Shown: piece by piece, positions 1-7,927 of the stretch | Position numbering within the stretch: the stretch's first letter is position 1 | Layout of the letters: each line of letters starts with the position of its first letter | Assembly (NCBI GenBank): GCA_018821535.1 | Contig: JAHJLV010000060.1 | Coordinates: 150,449 to 214,448, forward strand | Direction: 5' to 3' | DNA: 64,000 bases | Source of the DNA: Pseudomonadota bacterium | GTDB taxonomy: Bacteria > Desulfobacterota > Desulfobacteria > Desulfobacterales > Desulfobacteraceae | The notes under the pieces: generated by a model | The model's database searches: none | The model's input: only the letters and a program-made list of their open reading frames with translations | What the model was told of the DNA's origin: nothing | Translations under genes and position numbers: made by a program

Positions 1-1
1 A

Positions 2-466
2 ATCAGAGAGATTACCCGCAAGGCCAATGTGCCGTTCATTATCAACGATTTTGTGGATATTGCACTTATGGTGGGCGCAGACGGGGTGCATCAGGGGCAG
101 GATGATCTGCCCGTAACGCAGGTGAGAAAAATCGCCCCGAACATGATGATCGGGTGCTCCACACATTCTCCGGAACAGGCGCACAAAGCCATTGCAGACG
201 GTGCGGATTATATTGGCGTGGGACCGATTTTTACCACCCAGACCAAAGAGGATGTCTGTGATGCCGTGGGTTTTGAATATCTGGACCATGTTGTAAAAAA
301 CCATGATATCCCCTTTGTGGCTATTGGCGGAATCAAACTTCATAATTTAAGGGATGTCCTGTCAAGGGGGGCAAAAACAGTTTGTCTGGTAACAGAAATT
401 ATCGGGGCACAGGATATTGGAAAAATCATTAAAGACATAAAAAACATATCAGGAGAGATTAAATGA
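2..466 (+). CDS. thiE: Thiamine-phosphate synthase, C-terminal part (cut by window edge)
   Basis: Joins the hydroxymethylpyrimidine and thiazole phosphates into thiamine phosphate in the cytoplasm. The frame is open from base 2, so the true start lies before the window. The visible 154 residues carry the ThiE TIM-barrel motifs IINDFVDIALMVGADGVHQG, the GQDDLP loop, the S-T-H-S phosphate-binding segment, DYIGVGPIFTT and the late AIGGI strand. A GTG at 29 is internal to the fold and is not a credible start. The stop overlaps the thiC start (ATGA, 463-466), so the two are translationally coupled in one thiamine operon. Any TPP riboswitch would lie upstream, outside the window. Family assignment is firm. 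Confidence 0.93.
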   Translation: MREITRKANVPFIINDFVDIALMVGADGVHQGQDDLPVTQVRKIAPNMMIGCSTHSPEQAHKAIADGADYIGVGPIFTTQTKEDVCDAVGFEYLDHVVKNHDIPFVAIGGIKLHNLRDVLSRGAKTVCLVTEIIGAQDIGKIIKDIKNISGEIK

Positions 467-1746
467 ATACATCATATACCACCCAGATGGATGCGGCCCG
501 AAAAGGGATTTTAACCCCCCAGATGGCGCAGGTGCTAGAACATGAGAATATATCCCAGGCCCAGCTGATGGAAAAACTGGCCAAAGGTCACATTGCCATT
601 CCTGCGAATAAGAATCATATAAATCTTAAGGCAGCAGGCGTGGGACAGGGACTGAAAACCAAGATCAACGTTAATCTGGGCGTGTCAAAAGATGTCTGTT
701 CATTTGATGCGGAAATGAACAAGGCGCACATGGCCATTGAATTCAAGGCCGATGCGGTGATGGATCTGAGTGTATCCGGAGATACCGAAGGCTTTCGAAA
801 ACGGCTGGTCAGTGAAATCCCGGTAATGATCGGAACGGTTCCCATTTATGATACCCTGACCCGCACGGGTAAACCCACCGAAGACATCACCATAGAGGAC
901 TGGTTTGAAACCGTGGAGATTCATGGCAGAAACGGCGTGGATTTTATCACGATTCATGCGGGGCTGACCCGCAAATGTGCCGTAAGCCTGCGGACCAATC
1001 CCCGATTGTGCGGGATTGTCAGCAGAGGCGGGGCTATTTTGTTTGAATGGATGGAAAAAACCGGGAAGGAAAATCCATTTTATGAGCATTTTGACCGGCT
1101 GCTGGCTGCTTGTGAAAAATATGATATGTGTATCAGCTTAGGAGACGGGCTGAGGCCGGGCTGTATAAAAGACTCCACAGATGCGCCCCAGATCGAGGAA
1201 TTGATCACCCTTGGCGAACTGACCAAGCGGGCCTGGGCAAAAAATGTTCAGGTGATGATTGAAGGCCCGGGGCATGTGCCGCTTCATGAAGTTGAAATGA
1301 ACATGAAACTGCAAAAAAAATTATGCCATAATGCGCCTTTTTATGTGTTGGGGCCCCTGGTTACGGATATTGCGCCGGGGTATGACCATATTACCTCTGC
1401 CATTGGCGGTGCCCTGGCAGCCATGCACGGGGCGGATTTCCTGTGCTATGTCACCCCGGCTGAACATCTGCGGCTGCCGTCGGCAGAAGATGTGAAAGAA
1501 GGGATCATGGCGTCACGCATTGCAGCCCATGCAGGGGATCTGGCAAAAGGGATAAAAGGGGCTCAGGATCTTGACAACAAAATGAGCAAGGCCCGGGGTG
1601 AGCTGGACTGGGAAGGCCAGTTCGAATGCGCCATTGACCCTGAAAAAGCCCGGGCATACCGAAAATCATCCCAGCCGTCTGAAAAGGATGTGTGCACCAT
1701 GTGCGGTGATTTCTGTGCGGTCAAACGGGTGAATGCCCTGCTTTAG
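463..1746 (+). CDS. thiC: Phosphomethylpyrimidine synthase ThiC (short form)
   Basis: Radical-SAM enzyme that rearranges aminoimidazole ribotide into the thiamine pyrimidine HMP-P. At 427 residues it matches the short ThiC form of anaerobes and archaea, lacking the N-terminal extension of the E. coli type. Landmarks are NVNLGVSKD near residue 70, the EGPGHVPLHE segment, LGPLVTDIAPGYDHI and the C-terminal cluster motif CTMCGDFC (about 412-419). The cysteine spacing is CX2CX3C, whereas the E. coli-type enzyme has CX2CX4C. The start overlaps the thiE stop by four bases. A paralogue making hydroxybenzimidazole (BzaF) shares this fold, but coupling to thiE favours ThiC. Confidence 0.93.
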   Translation: MNTSYTTQMDAARKGILTPQMAQVLEHENISQAQLMEKLAKGHIAIPANKNHINLKAAGVGQGLKTKINVNLGVSKDVCSFDAEMNKAHMAIEFKADAVMDLSVSGDTEGFRKRLVSEIPVMIGTVPIYDTLTRTGKPTEDITIEDWFETVEIHGRNGVDFITIHAGLTRKCAVSLRTNPRLCGIVSRGGAILFEWMEKTGKENPFYEHFDRLLAACEKYDMCISLGDGLRPGCIKDSTDAPQIEELITLGELTKRAWAKNVQVMIEGPGHVPLHEVEMNMKLQKKLCHNAPFYVLGPLVTDIAPGYDHITSAIGGALAAMHGADFLCYVTPAEHLRLPSAEDVKEGIMASRIAAHAGDLAKGIKGAQDLDNKMSKARGELDWEGQFECAIDPEKARAYRKSSQPSEKDVCTMCGDFCAVKRVNALL

Positions 1747-1781
1747 AAGGCTCAATCTCTCCTGATCTTTATGTTTTTTCC

Positions 1782-1825
1782 GACATCAACTCCGAAAAAG
1801 TCTTGACTTTTTCGGAGTTGATGTC
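1782..1825. repeat. Perfect 21-bp inverted repeat with 2-base spacer
   Basis: Arms 1782-1802 and 1805-1825 are exact reverse complements around a TT spacer; the arm contains CATCAACTCCGAAAAAG. No T-tract follows on either strand, so it does not look like a terminator for thiC. The right arm runs from the -35 to the -10 element of the predicted promoter of the next gene, so an operator for a dimeric repressor is the simplest reading. A mobile-element terminus or a protected RNA hairpin remains possible. Confidence 0.9.
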
Positions 1826-1830
1826 ATAAT
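1803..1830 (+). promoter_or_regulatory. Predicted sigma-70 promoter inside the inverted repeat
   Basis: TTGACT (1803-1808) and CATAAT (1825-1830) each match the consensus at five of six positions and are 16 bases apart. Transcription would begin about seven bases downstream, at or beside the ATG at 1838. There is no Shine-Dalgarno sequence before that ATG, so a leaderless mRNA is predicted. Confidence 0.5.
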
Positions 1831-1837
1831 AGCCTTC

Positions 1838-2968
1838 ATGAAACGGTATCTGGCAGAATATATTAGAGAAGATCTGGATAAAAAAATTATCCTGCTGACC
1901 GGCCCGCGTCAAACCGGAAAGACAACGCTGTCAAAGATGTTGGAAAATGATTTTGATTATTTCAACTATGATAATGGTGATGACAGATTAAGCTTGCTGA
2001 AAAAATCCTGGGATCGGTCAAAATCTCTGATTATCCTTGATGAACTGCACAAATTAAAAAACTGGAAATCATGGTTAAAGGGAATCTATGATACAGAAGG
2101 TATCCCGCCCTCAATACTTGTTACAGGCAGTGCGAAATTAGATACCTATAAAAAAGTCGGGGATTCTCTGGCAGGAAGATTCTTTCAGTTCAGAGTGCAT
2201 CCTCTGGATCTTAAGGAAATTCATACATTTTTAAAGCCAGATGATCTTGAGGCGCAACTGGATAAACTTCTGATGTTTGGCGGTTTTCCTGAGCCCTTTT
2301 TAACCGGAACCGCTCGATTTTATAATCGCTGGAAAAAATCTCATCTTGATATTATTTTAAAACAGGACCTCATAGACCTGGAAAATGTTCAGCAGATCAC
2401 CCAGGTTGAAACGCTGATACAACTGTTAAGGATCCGGGTGGGCAGTCCCATATCATACAGTTCTCTTGCTCAGGATCTGCAATGTTCAGACAAGACAGTG
2501 AAACGATGGCTGACCATACTTGAAAATATGTATGTGCTTTTCAAAGTGCTTCCTTTTCATAAAAATATTGCAAGAGCGATTCAAAAAGCGCCTAAATTTT
2601 ATTTTTATGATACAGGCCAGGTTCTGGGTGATCAAGGCATTAAGCTTGAGAATGCTGTGGCATGTGCTGTTCAGAAAGAATTGCATTTCCGGGAAGATTG
2701 TCTGGGGGAAGAAGGAAAACTGTATTATATGAAAAATAAGGATGGCAGAGAAATCGATTTTTGCATCACTTCCAATACCATCCCTTCGCTGCTGCTGGAA
2801 GTAAAATGGAATGACAGTCATTTGAGCCCGAATTTTGAGATATTCAATAAATATTTTTCCAATATTAAAATGATTCAGATTTCAAAAATACTGGACCGTG
2901 AAAAGACCTTCCCGAATGGGGCACAAATCAGAAAGGCCTCCAGCTGGCTCAGCAAAATGACTTTTTAA
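1838..2968 (+). CDS. AAA-family ATPase with C-terminal DUF4143 domain
   Basis: Member of the ATP-binding/DUF4143 family, whose function is not established. The N-terminal half has Walker A GPRQTGKTT (about 22-30), Walker B LIILDELHK and the sensor-like VTGSAKLD. A winged-helix-like stretch follows near residues 205-240 (LAQDLQCSDKTVKRWLTILE). The C-terminus has the restriction-endonuclease-like core GREIDFCI..LLLEVKW. The length of 376 residues is usual. The gene stands alone between the thiamine operon and an opposite-strand cluster, which fits the scattered, often transferred distribution of this family. ATG at 1838 is the first start and has no ribosome-binding site. Confidence 0.85.
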   Translation: MKRYLAEYIREDLDKKIILLTGPRQTGKTTLSKMLENDFDYFNYDNGDDRLSLLKKSWDRSKSLIILDELHKLKNWKSWLKGIYDTEGIPPSILVTGSAKLDTYKKVGDSLAGRFFQFRVHPLDLKEIHTFLKPDDLEAQLDKLLMFGGFPEPFLTGTARFYNRWKKSHLDIILKQDLIDLENVQQITQVETLIQLLRIRVGSPISYSSLAQDLQCSDKTVKRWLTILENMYVLFKVLPFHKNIARAIQKAPKFYFYDTGQVLGDQGIKLENAVACAVQKELHFREDCLGEEGKLYYMKNKDGREIDFCITSNTIPSLLLEVKWNDSHLSPNFEIFNKYFSNIKMIQISKILDREKTFPNGAQIRKASSWLSKMTF

Positions 2969-3002
2969 TTTGCAGCGTCCGGACAGATAGCGTCTTTACA
3001 GC

Positions 3003-3560
3003 TTAAATCTTTTGTTCTACCTTGCCAAAGCAGGGCATGCACAGGGTTTTGCCGTCAAACAGGCGGATGCGCGACTCCATGGTTTTTTCACCGCAATTGC
3101 TGCAGGCAAGACTTTTCATGATTCGGGCTGGCCGTACCGGCGGGGTATCAATGGGCTGAATGGAAAAAAGATCGGTCAAATCGGCAGCCAGCAGTCGTTT
3201 GATGCGCAGCTGCCGCTGATCGTCAAGGCTGAGGGTTTCATCCTCATCCCGGCCAAAATCATTGTTAAAAACCGCCCTGAACCCTTTCTGGGTATCCCGG
3301 TTATAAAAGGTAAAGGCGGATTTGCCAAAATCCTTGTGGATCAGGTTGCCTTTGCCAAAAGAACATCCAGTGAGGAACTGGATGGCATCCACACCGCACA
3401 TATCGGTTTCGGTAACGCATACCGGGGTAGACGCATTGTGGATATCCAGTTTTTCCCTTGCCAGTTCTGCTGCCCGGATGCCGATGGTCAGGCCCGGACA
3501 GTTGTGCCCGTGAAATGCAATGGTGTCTTTTATTAACTGGTCTTCAAGTTTACAGGCCAT
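3003..3560 (-). CDS. FmdE-family protein with C-terminal zinc-finger
   Basis: Resembles subunit E of formylmethanofuran dehydrogenase, here as a stand-alone bacterial homologue. The N-terminal domain has the signature FHGHNCPGLTIGIRA (about 15-29) and DMCGVDAIQFLTGCSFGKGNL, with His/Cys residues likely to bind metal. The C-terminus has two CxxC pairs (CSNCGEK and CMPCFGK, about 153-179), a TraR/DksA-like zinc ribbon. Such homologues are common in sulfate reducers and are usually linked to molybdenum/tungsten enzymes or formate metabolism, but no such genes are adjacent here. The exact role is unknown. It lies 11 bases after the glycosylase gene and is probably cotranscribed with it. Confidence 0.8.
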   Translation of the reverse strand: MACKLEDQLIKDTIAFHGHNCPGLTIGIRAAELAREKLDIHNASTPVCVTETDMCGVDAIQFLTGCSFGKGNLIHKDFGKSAFTFYNRDTQKGFRAVFNNDFGRDEDETLSLDDQRQLRIKRLLAADLTDLFSIQPIDTPPVRPARIMKSLACSNCGEKTMESRIRLFDGKTLCMPCFGKVEQKI

Positions 3561-3571
3561 GATTTGCCTCC

Positions 3572-4273
3572 TTAGGGTGTGTTAATAAATGTGTGCCAGA
3601 ACATGAGCTCACCCAAAGCGGTTGATCTGATAAGATAGTCCACCTTGTTGCTGAACGCCAGGATCTGGATTTTTTTTAACCGTGTGCCGCTGTCTGACGC
3701 TTTTATGTCTGAAGCAGAACTGTCCGCCACATAGCCCCACATATGGTCAATGGCATTTTTCAGCCGTCCTTTTGAGGGCGGCGTTCTAAGCTGCAGTATC
3801 AGGATATCACAAAGGTCTTCAAACAAAAGCAGTTTTTTGGATATTTTAAAACCCATCTGTTGGTAAAGTTCCGGATCTCTTGCCATGATGCTGTATTTAT
3901 GAAACGCCCAGAGTTCCTGGGTGTTTTTGGGTAGCGGGATTCTTCCGGGTGGTTTGTCGGCATATTTTTGCGCCAGCAGGCCGTATTGCTCCAGAGGGCT
4001 GTTAATAAAGATTTCAGGCCAGATGATATCATTGTTCACGTGAACATTCACAGGGCTGTTATGATTAAAACCTCTAAGCTGCATTTCCGATACCAGAAGA
4101 TGATGGCGAACCGCCAGTGAAGCCACGTGATTGGGCCACCGAAGCGTCTCCGGATGACAGGAATATCCTTTTTTTTTGTTTTGAATAATGGAAACAATAC
4201 CGTGCAGTTCGCGATGTTCGCCCAAAAGACTTTTGTCATTTAAAAACCCGGCATCGATATCCCATATTCTCAT
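3572..4273 (-). CDS. Pyrimidine-dimer DNA glycosylase family protein
   Basis: Related to T4 endonuclease V (Pyr_excise family), which cleaves the glycosyl bond at UV dimers. Family landmarks are the start MRIWDIDAGFLNDKSLLGEH, with the near-N-terminal residues that serve catalysis in endonuclease V, the REL..I segment, the HP..RW turn and the later SPLEQYGLLAQKY motif. At 233 residues it is longer than the phage enzyme (138). The extra C-terminal part (about 140-233) has no motif I recognise. Start is ATG at 4273, fixed by the conserved N-terminus. It sits 14 bases after the histidine kinase gene. Confidence 0.75.
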   Translation of the reverse strand: MRIWDIDAGFLNDKSLLGEHRELHGIVSIIQNKKKGYSCHPETLRWPNHVASLAVRHHLLVSEMQLRGFNHNSPVNVHVNNDIIWPEIFINSPLEQYGLLAQKYADKPPGRIPLPKNTQELWAFHKYSIMARDPELYQQMGFKISKKLLLFEDLCDILILQLRTPPSKGRLKNAIDHMWGYVADSSASDIKASDSGTRLKKIQILAFSNKVDYLIRSTALGELMFWHTFINTP

Positions 4274-4287
4274 TTGCGTGATGTGTT

Positions 4288-6387
4288 TTATTTAAAAGGA
4301 AGGTGAATAATAAATTTTGTACCTTTTCCGGGAAAAGATTCCACTTCTATTTTTCCATTATGATCTTTAACAATAATAAAATAAGACAAAGATAATCCAA
4401 GCCCTGTGCCTTTATTGACTTCCTTTGTGGTGAAAAAGGGTTCGAATATTCTTTTGCGGGTGTCTTCATTCATTCCCGGCCCATTGTCCCCTATTTCGAT
4501 CATGGCCATGTTATTTTTCTGTGAAAGACTCAGGATCAGGGTCGGGTCTTCAATAAAGTGCGGGCTTTTATGAATGGCCTGTATCGCATTGGTAATGATA
4601 TTCAGAAACACCTGAATGATTTTATTTTCTTCACAGATGACATCAGGGACATCTGTATCCATATGTCTTATGATATTCACCCGCCTGATTTGATATTCTT
4701 TTTGCAGGCTGTAATCGCTGTTTGCAAGCACCATGGTTTTTGTCAACAGGTCTGAGAGACTGCAGGCCTGTTTGGGGGCCCCTTTTTTGGCAAAGGACAG
4801 CATGTTTTCAACAATTCTGGCCGCTTTCATTCCCGCGGTGTTGATGTTCGTCAGTTGCTGAAATATTTTCCTTTCTTCCATGAATTGCCGGATAGCCTCC
4901 ATTGAGGTGCCGGCGTTTTGAGCCGCAGTGATATTTGCCGGAATATCTTCAGCCAGCCTGTTTTTTGCCAGTTGAACATTCTGTAAAATACCTGCCAGCG
5001 GATTATTTATTTCATGGGCCATGCCTGCTGCAAGTCCCCCCACAGACATCATTTTTTCAGACTGTACCACCATTTCTTCCAGGCGGACTCGTGTGGTAAC
5101 TTCATCCAGGCGGATAACTGCGCCTTCAAAACCGCTTTCCACAAGGGGGAAGATGGTGATATCTTCATGGAATGTCTGTCCATTGTCTTCATAGGACAGT
5201 CTTATATTTTCCTGAAGTTTGCGTTCGTTAATAGCGGTTCTGATTTTTTGGGATATTTTTTCAAGGCGCGGAATAGCAGCAAAAAGATCTTTTCCCAGTG
5301 CATTTTCGGTGAGAAGATGGGTTTGTTTTTCCGCCTGGCGGTTCCATTGGGTGATGTTCAAATCTGTATCCACGCCCACAAGAATGGACGGCATGGAGTC
5401 GATTATGTTTGACAGGTAATTCTGAAGGTTGAATAAATTGGTTTCAGCCTCCCGAAGCAGTGTAAGATCGATCATGGAGATCAGTTCTGCAGGTCGGCCA
5501 TAATATTCTATGGTGCTGGCTTCAAGAAAGACAGGTTTTTCCTGTCCTGATCCGGAAAGAATTTTTATTTCATCTTTTTTAAAGCCGGTTTTCTGGATTT
5601 TTTTTCTATCCTCAGAAGAGATCAGGTTTTCAAAGCGCATCATTTTAAGTTCATTTAAAGAATATCCGTAAAGCTTTTGCGCTGCTGGATTGGCATGGGT
5701 GAATTTTTGATCCTGGCATAAAACAATGGCCGTGGATGTTGTCTCAGATAAGATTCTGAAAAGGTATTCGCTTTCTTTTAGTCGCAGCCTTGCTTTCTGG
5801 GTCTGTTCTCTTTCTTTTCTTAAACTGGTAAGAATAAAATGGATCAGCGCAGCGGTAATCAATGCAATAACCGCAAAGGTCAGAAAATTTCCGGCAAATT
5901 GATTTTCAATGGCCTGATAGGCACTGATCCATTCGGGTTTGAAATATTGTGTGCCAAAAAGGACACCCTGCACTGAAATTATAAACAAAATTGCGATTCG
6001 GCGCTGTTGCTTTTCCGGTATCGGACTGACAAGAATAATGGCTAAAAGAGAAAGAATGGTTGCAGGGCCTGAGATTCCGCCGTCAAAAAACCATAAAAAG
6101 CAGATATACAGCGTGCAGGCGAAAATCATAAGCCAGATGACCAGGGTGTGTTTTCGCCAGAAGCGGGCCATCAGGAAAAAAAGAAGATAGGCGATGCCAA
6201 AAAGAAGGTAGGCAAGGGTAAATACCTGGGGCGCTTCTAATATAAGGCTCAGTGCAACTGCAAGAAAAAAGGAGGCTGCTGAAAAAAAACAGGTTGCATT
6301 GATGCTTCTATCTTTAAGGACAGTGTCGGTTTTATCTCCCTGGGTGAAAATCCAAAAATTTTTATATCGGTTGTTTGTGTCCGGCAT
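4288..6387 (-). CDS. Membrane-bound PAS-PAS sensor histidine kinase
   Basis: Autophosphorylating sensor of a two-component system; the cognate regulator is not adjacent. Residues 30-195 hold about six hydrophobic membrane helices without a large periplasmic loop. Two PAS domains follow (about 205-320 and 325-440). The phosphoacceptor His is H458 in MAHEINNPLAGI. The HATPase_c domain has the N box (LNIITNAIQAI), G1 (IGDNGPGM), F box (FEPFFTTK) and G2 (GTGLGLSLSYFI). An insertion of roughly 25 residues between the HisKA helices (around IRQFMEERKIFQQL) is typical of this NtrB-like group in Desulfobacterota. The ligand is unknown. ATG at 6387 is supported by the conserved length. Confidence 0.88.
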   Translation of the reverse strand: MPDTNNRYKNFWIFTQGDKTDTVLKDRSINATCFFSAASFFLAVALSLILEAPQVFTLAYLLFGIAYLLFFLMARFWRKHTLVIWLMIFACTLYICFLWFFDGGISGPATILSLLAIILVSPIPEKQQRRIAILFIISVQGVLFGTQYFKPEWISAYQAIENQFAGNFLTFAVIALITAALIHFILTSLRKEREQTQKARLRLKESEYLFRILSETTSTAIVLCQDQKFTHANPAAQKLYGYSLNELKMMRFENLISSEDRKKIQKTGFKKDEIKILSGSGQEKPVFLEASTIEYYGRPAELISMIDLTLLREAETNLFNLQNYLSNIIDSMPSILVGVDTDLNITQWNRQAEKQTHLLTENALGKDLFAAIPRLEKISQKIRTAINERKLQENIRLSYEDNGQTFHEDITIFPLVESGFEGAVIRLDEVTTRVRLEEMVVQSEKMMSVGGLAAGMAHEINNPLAGILQNVQLAKNRLAEDIPANITAAQNAGTSMEAIRQFMEERKIFQQLTNINTAGMKAARIVENMLSFAKKGAPKQACSLSDLLTKTMVLANSDYSLQKEYQIRRVNIIRHMDTDVPDVICEENKIIQVFLNIITNAIQAIHKSPHFIEDPTLILSLSQKNNMAMIEIGDNGPGMNEDTRKRIFEPFFTTKEVNKGTGLGLSLSYFIIVKDHNGKIEVESFPGKGTKFIIHLPFK

Positions 6388-6432
6388 TGAATTCCCTTGT
6401 TAAAAAAAGGAAAGTATTTTTGATAGAAGCAT

Positions 6433-6465
6433 TCGCCGTGTTTTGAATGCATCAGAACACGGCGA
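6433..6465. other. Perfect 10-bp hairpin between zinc-ribbon and kinase genes
   Basis: TCGCCGTGTT (6433-6442) pairs with AACACGGCGA (6456-6465) around a 13-base loop. On the minus strand it lies after the zinc-ribbon gene and before the kinase start. No T-run follows in that direction, so an RNA processing or stability element is as likely as a terminator. Confidence 0.5.
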
Positions 6466-6492
6466 GGGTTTGTCTGTCAGATGTTGGCTGCT

Positions 6493-6678
6493 TTAACTGC
6501 CGGCTTCGTATGTGCAGGTCGTGAAATCGATTTGTTCCCCGCATTTGTCGCATTTGTGTTTTTTTTCAAATTCATCGGAAAAAATTTCTTTTGCTGCACC
6601 ACATTTCGGACAGCTGCATGTAAAAGATTTTAAATTTTTAAAACTTTCAAAACCGGGGCAATGTTTAGGTGTTGTCAT
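6493..6678 (-). CDS. Small zinc-ribbon protein, function unknown
   Basis: A 61-residue protein with two CxxC pairs, CSCPKCGAAKEIF (about 22-34) and CDKCGEQIDF (about 43-52), spaced as a rubredoxin-like zinc ribbon. An additional Cys lies near each end. Similar tiny proteins occur widely in sulfate reducers and no function is established. It starts at ATG 6678 with GGAGG at 6689-6693 on the minus strand as ribosome-binding site. It precedes the histidine kinase gene on the same strand. Confidence 0.72.
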   Translation of the reverse strand: MTTPKHCPGFESFKNLKSFTCSCPKCGAAKEIFSDEFEKKHKCDKCGEQIDFTTCTYEAGS

Positions 6679-6777
6679 TGTATCGTCCTCCTTGCTTGTG
6701 GAAGTTGTTTGGGAAAAAACCGCTAAAAAAATTAAATGCCAAATGCTTCATATTGTCAAGCTAAAACAAAATCAGAT

Positions 6778-7770
6778 TTAATCAAGACCCACAATGGTTC
6801 TGCCCTGCAGGGTACCCTTGAGCATCTGCCTGATTTTATAGTCTAATTGATCCAGAGAAATCTGCTGAAAAATATTTTCAAATATATCAAATTTCCAGTC
6901 CGTGGCCAGTTTGTTCCAGATATGGGTTCGAAGGTGCATGGGGCAGTGCTGTGAATCAATCCCGATCAGGCTGACTCCCCGCAAAATGAAGGGGAAAACA
7001 GTAACGGGAAGCTCAAAGGAGGCCACGTTGCCGCAGCAGGTGACCACAGCATTCTGTCGGCCTGATTTTATGGCAGTGGCCAGAATCTGTCCGCCAACAG
7101 TATCAATAACTCCGGCCCATTGTTCTTTAAGCAGGGGGGATTGGGTGTTCGCAAGAAAAGCATTCCTGTCAATAATTTGTTTAACACCCAGTTGATCGAG
7201 CAATGTACTGTCTTTTTTGCCGGAAACCGCACAGACATCATAGCCCAAGTGGGCCAGGATGCCTGCCGCAAGGCTTCCTACGCCCCCTGTAGCCCCGGTG
7301 ACAAGGATGCTTCCATCTTCGGGTGCAACACTTCGGGTCAGTCTGTCCACAGACATTCCTGCAGTAAATCCTGCGGTGCCAAAGATCATGCTCTGTTTCA
7401 GGGTCAGGCCCCCGGGCAGTCTGACCACCCAGTTTTCCGGCACCCGGATGTACTGGCCGAATCCGCCCGGCGTATTCATTCCCAGATCATAACTGGTGAC
7501 AATGACCTTGTCGCCTTTTTTGAACATATCTGTCCGGCTGTCTTCTACGATGCCGGCAGCATCAATTCCCGGGGTGTGCGGATAGTGTCTGGTAACCCCC
7601 TTGTTTCCCGTGGCAGACAGGGCATCCTTGTAATTTAATGATGAATACTGCACCCGGATGAGCACATCATTGTCCGGAAGGTTGCTGACAGCAAGCGTTT
7701 TGATGTCACGGACAAACTGATTTTTGCCGGATTCTTCAGTGACAAAGGCTGTGTAGGAAATATTTTTCAT
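6778..7770 (-). CDS. acuI: YhdH/AcuI-type NADPH-dependent acryloyl-CoA/quinone reductase
   Basis: Zinc-free medium-chain reductase of the YhdH/YhfP (AcuI) group, which reduces acryloyl-CoA to propionyl-CoA with NADPH. Seen in the sequence: SSLNYKDALSATG (about 47-59) after the GroES-like start, TPGIDAAGIVE (about 67-77), the Rossmann motif VTGATGGVGSLAAGIL (about 152-167) and the C-terminal GRTIVGLD end. Length (330) is normal. No DMSP lyase or 3-hydroxypropionate genes are adjacent, so the physiological substrate is inferred only from the family. It stands alone, divergent from the RNA methyltransferase gene. Confidence 0.85.
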   Translation of the reverse strand: MKNISYTAFVTEESGKNQFVRDIKTLAVSNLPDNDVLIRVQYSSLNYKDALSATGNKGVTRHYPHTPGIDAAGIVEDSRTDMFKKGDKVIVTSYDLGMNTPGGFGQYIRVPENWVVRLPGGLTLKQSMIFGTAGFTAGMSVDRLTRSVAPEDGSILVTGATGGVGSLAAGILAHLGYDVCAVSGKKDSTLLDQLGVKQIIDRNAFLANTQSPLLKEQWAGVIDTVGGQILATAIKSGRQNAVVTCCGNVASFELPVTVFPFILRGVSLIGIDSQHCPMHLRTHIWNKLATDWKFDIFENIFQQISLDQLDYKIRQMLKGTLQGRTIVGLD

Positions 7771-7927
7771 GAATATAATCCTTATGTTGAGTAGGCTTGA
7801 AATTCAAATTTACCAGAAATAAGGCATAAAGCCAGTTTTATTTTGGCAGGTATATTTCCAAACCGGGTCAACCCTGTTATGATGTCAGGCATATGTGTTG
7901 AATTTACAGAGGATTTTAAATTTGAAT

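Noticed and set aside
1782..1825. Reading the palindrome as the thiC terminator
   Set aside because: No T-run on either side and it overlaps a good promoter for the next gene.
3012..3536. A 174-residue ORF opposite the FmdE gene
   Set aside because: The minus-strand frame has clear FmdE and zinc-ribbon motifs; the plus frame has none.
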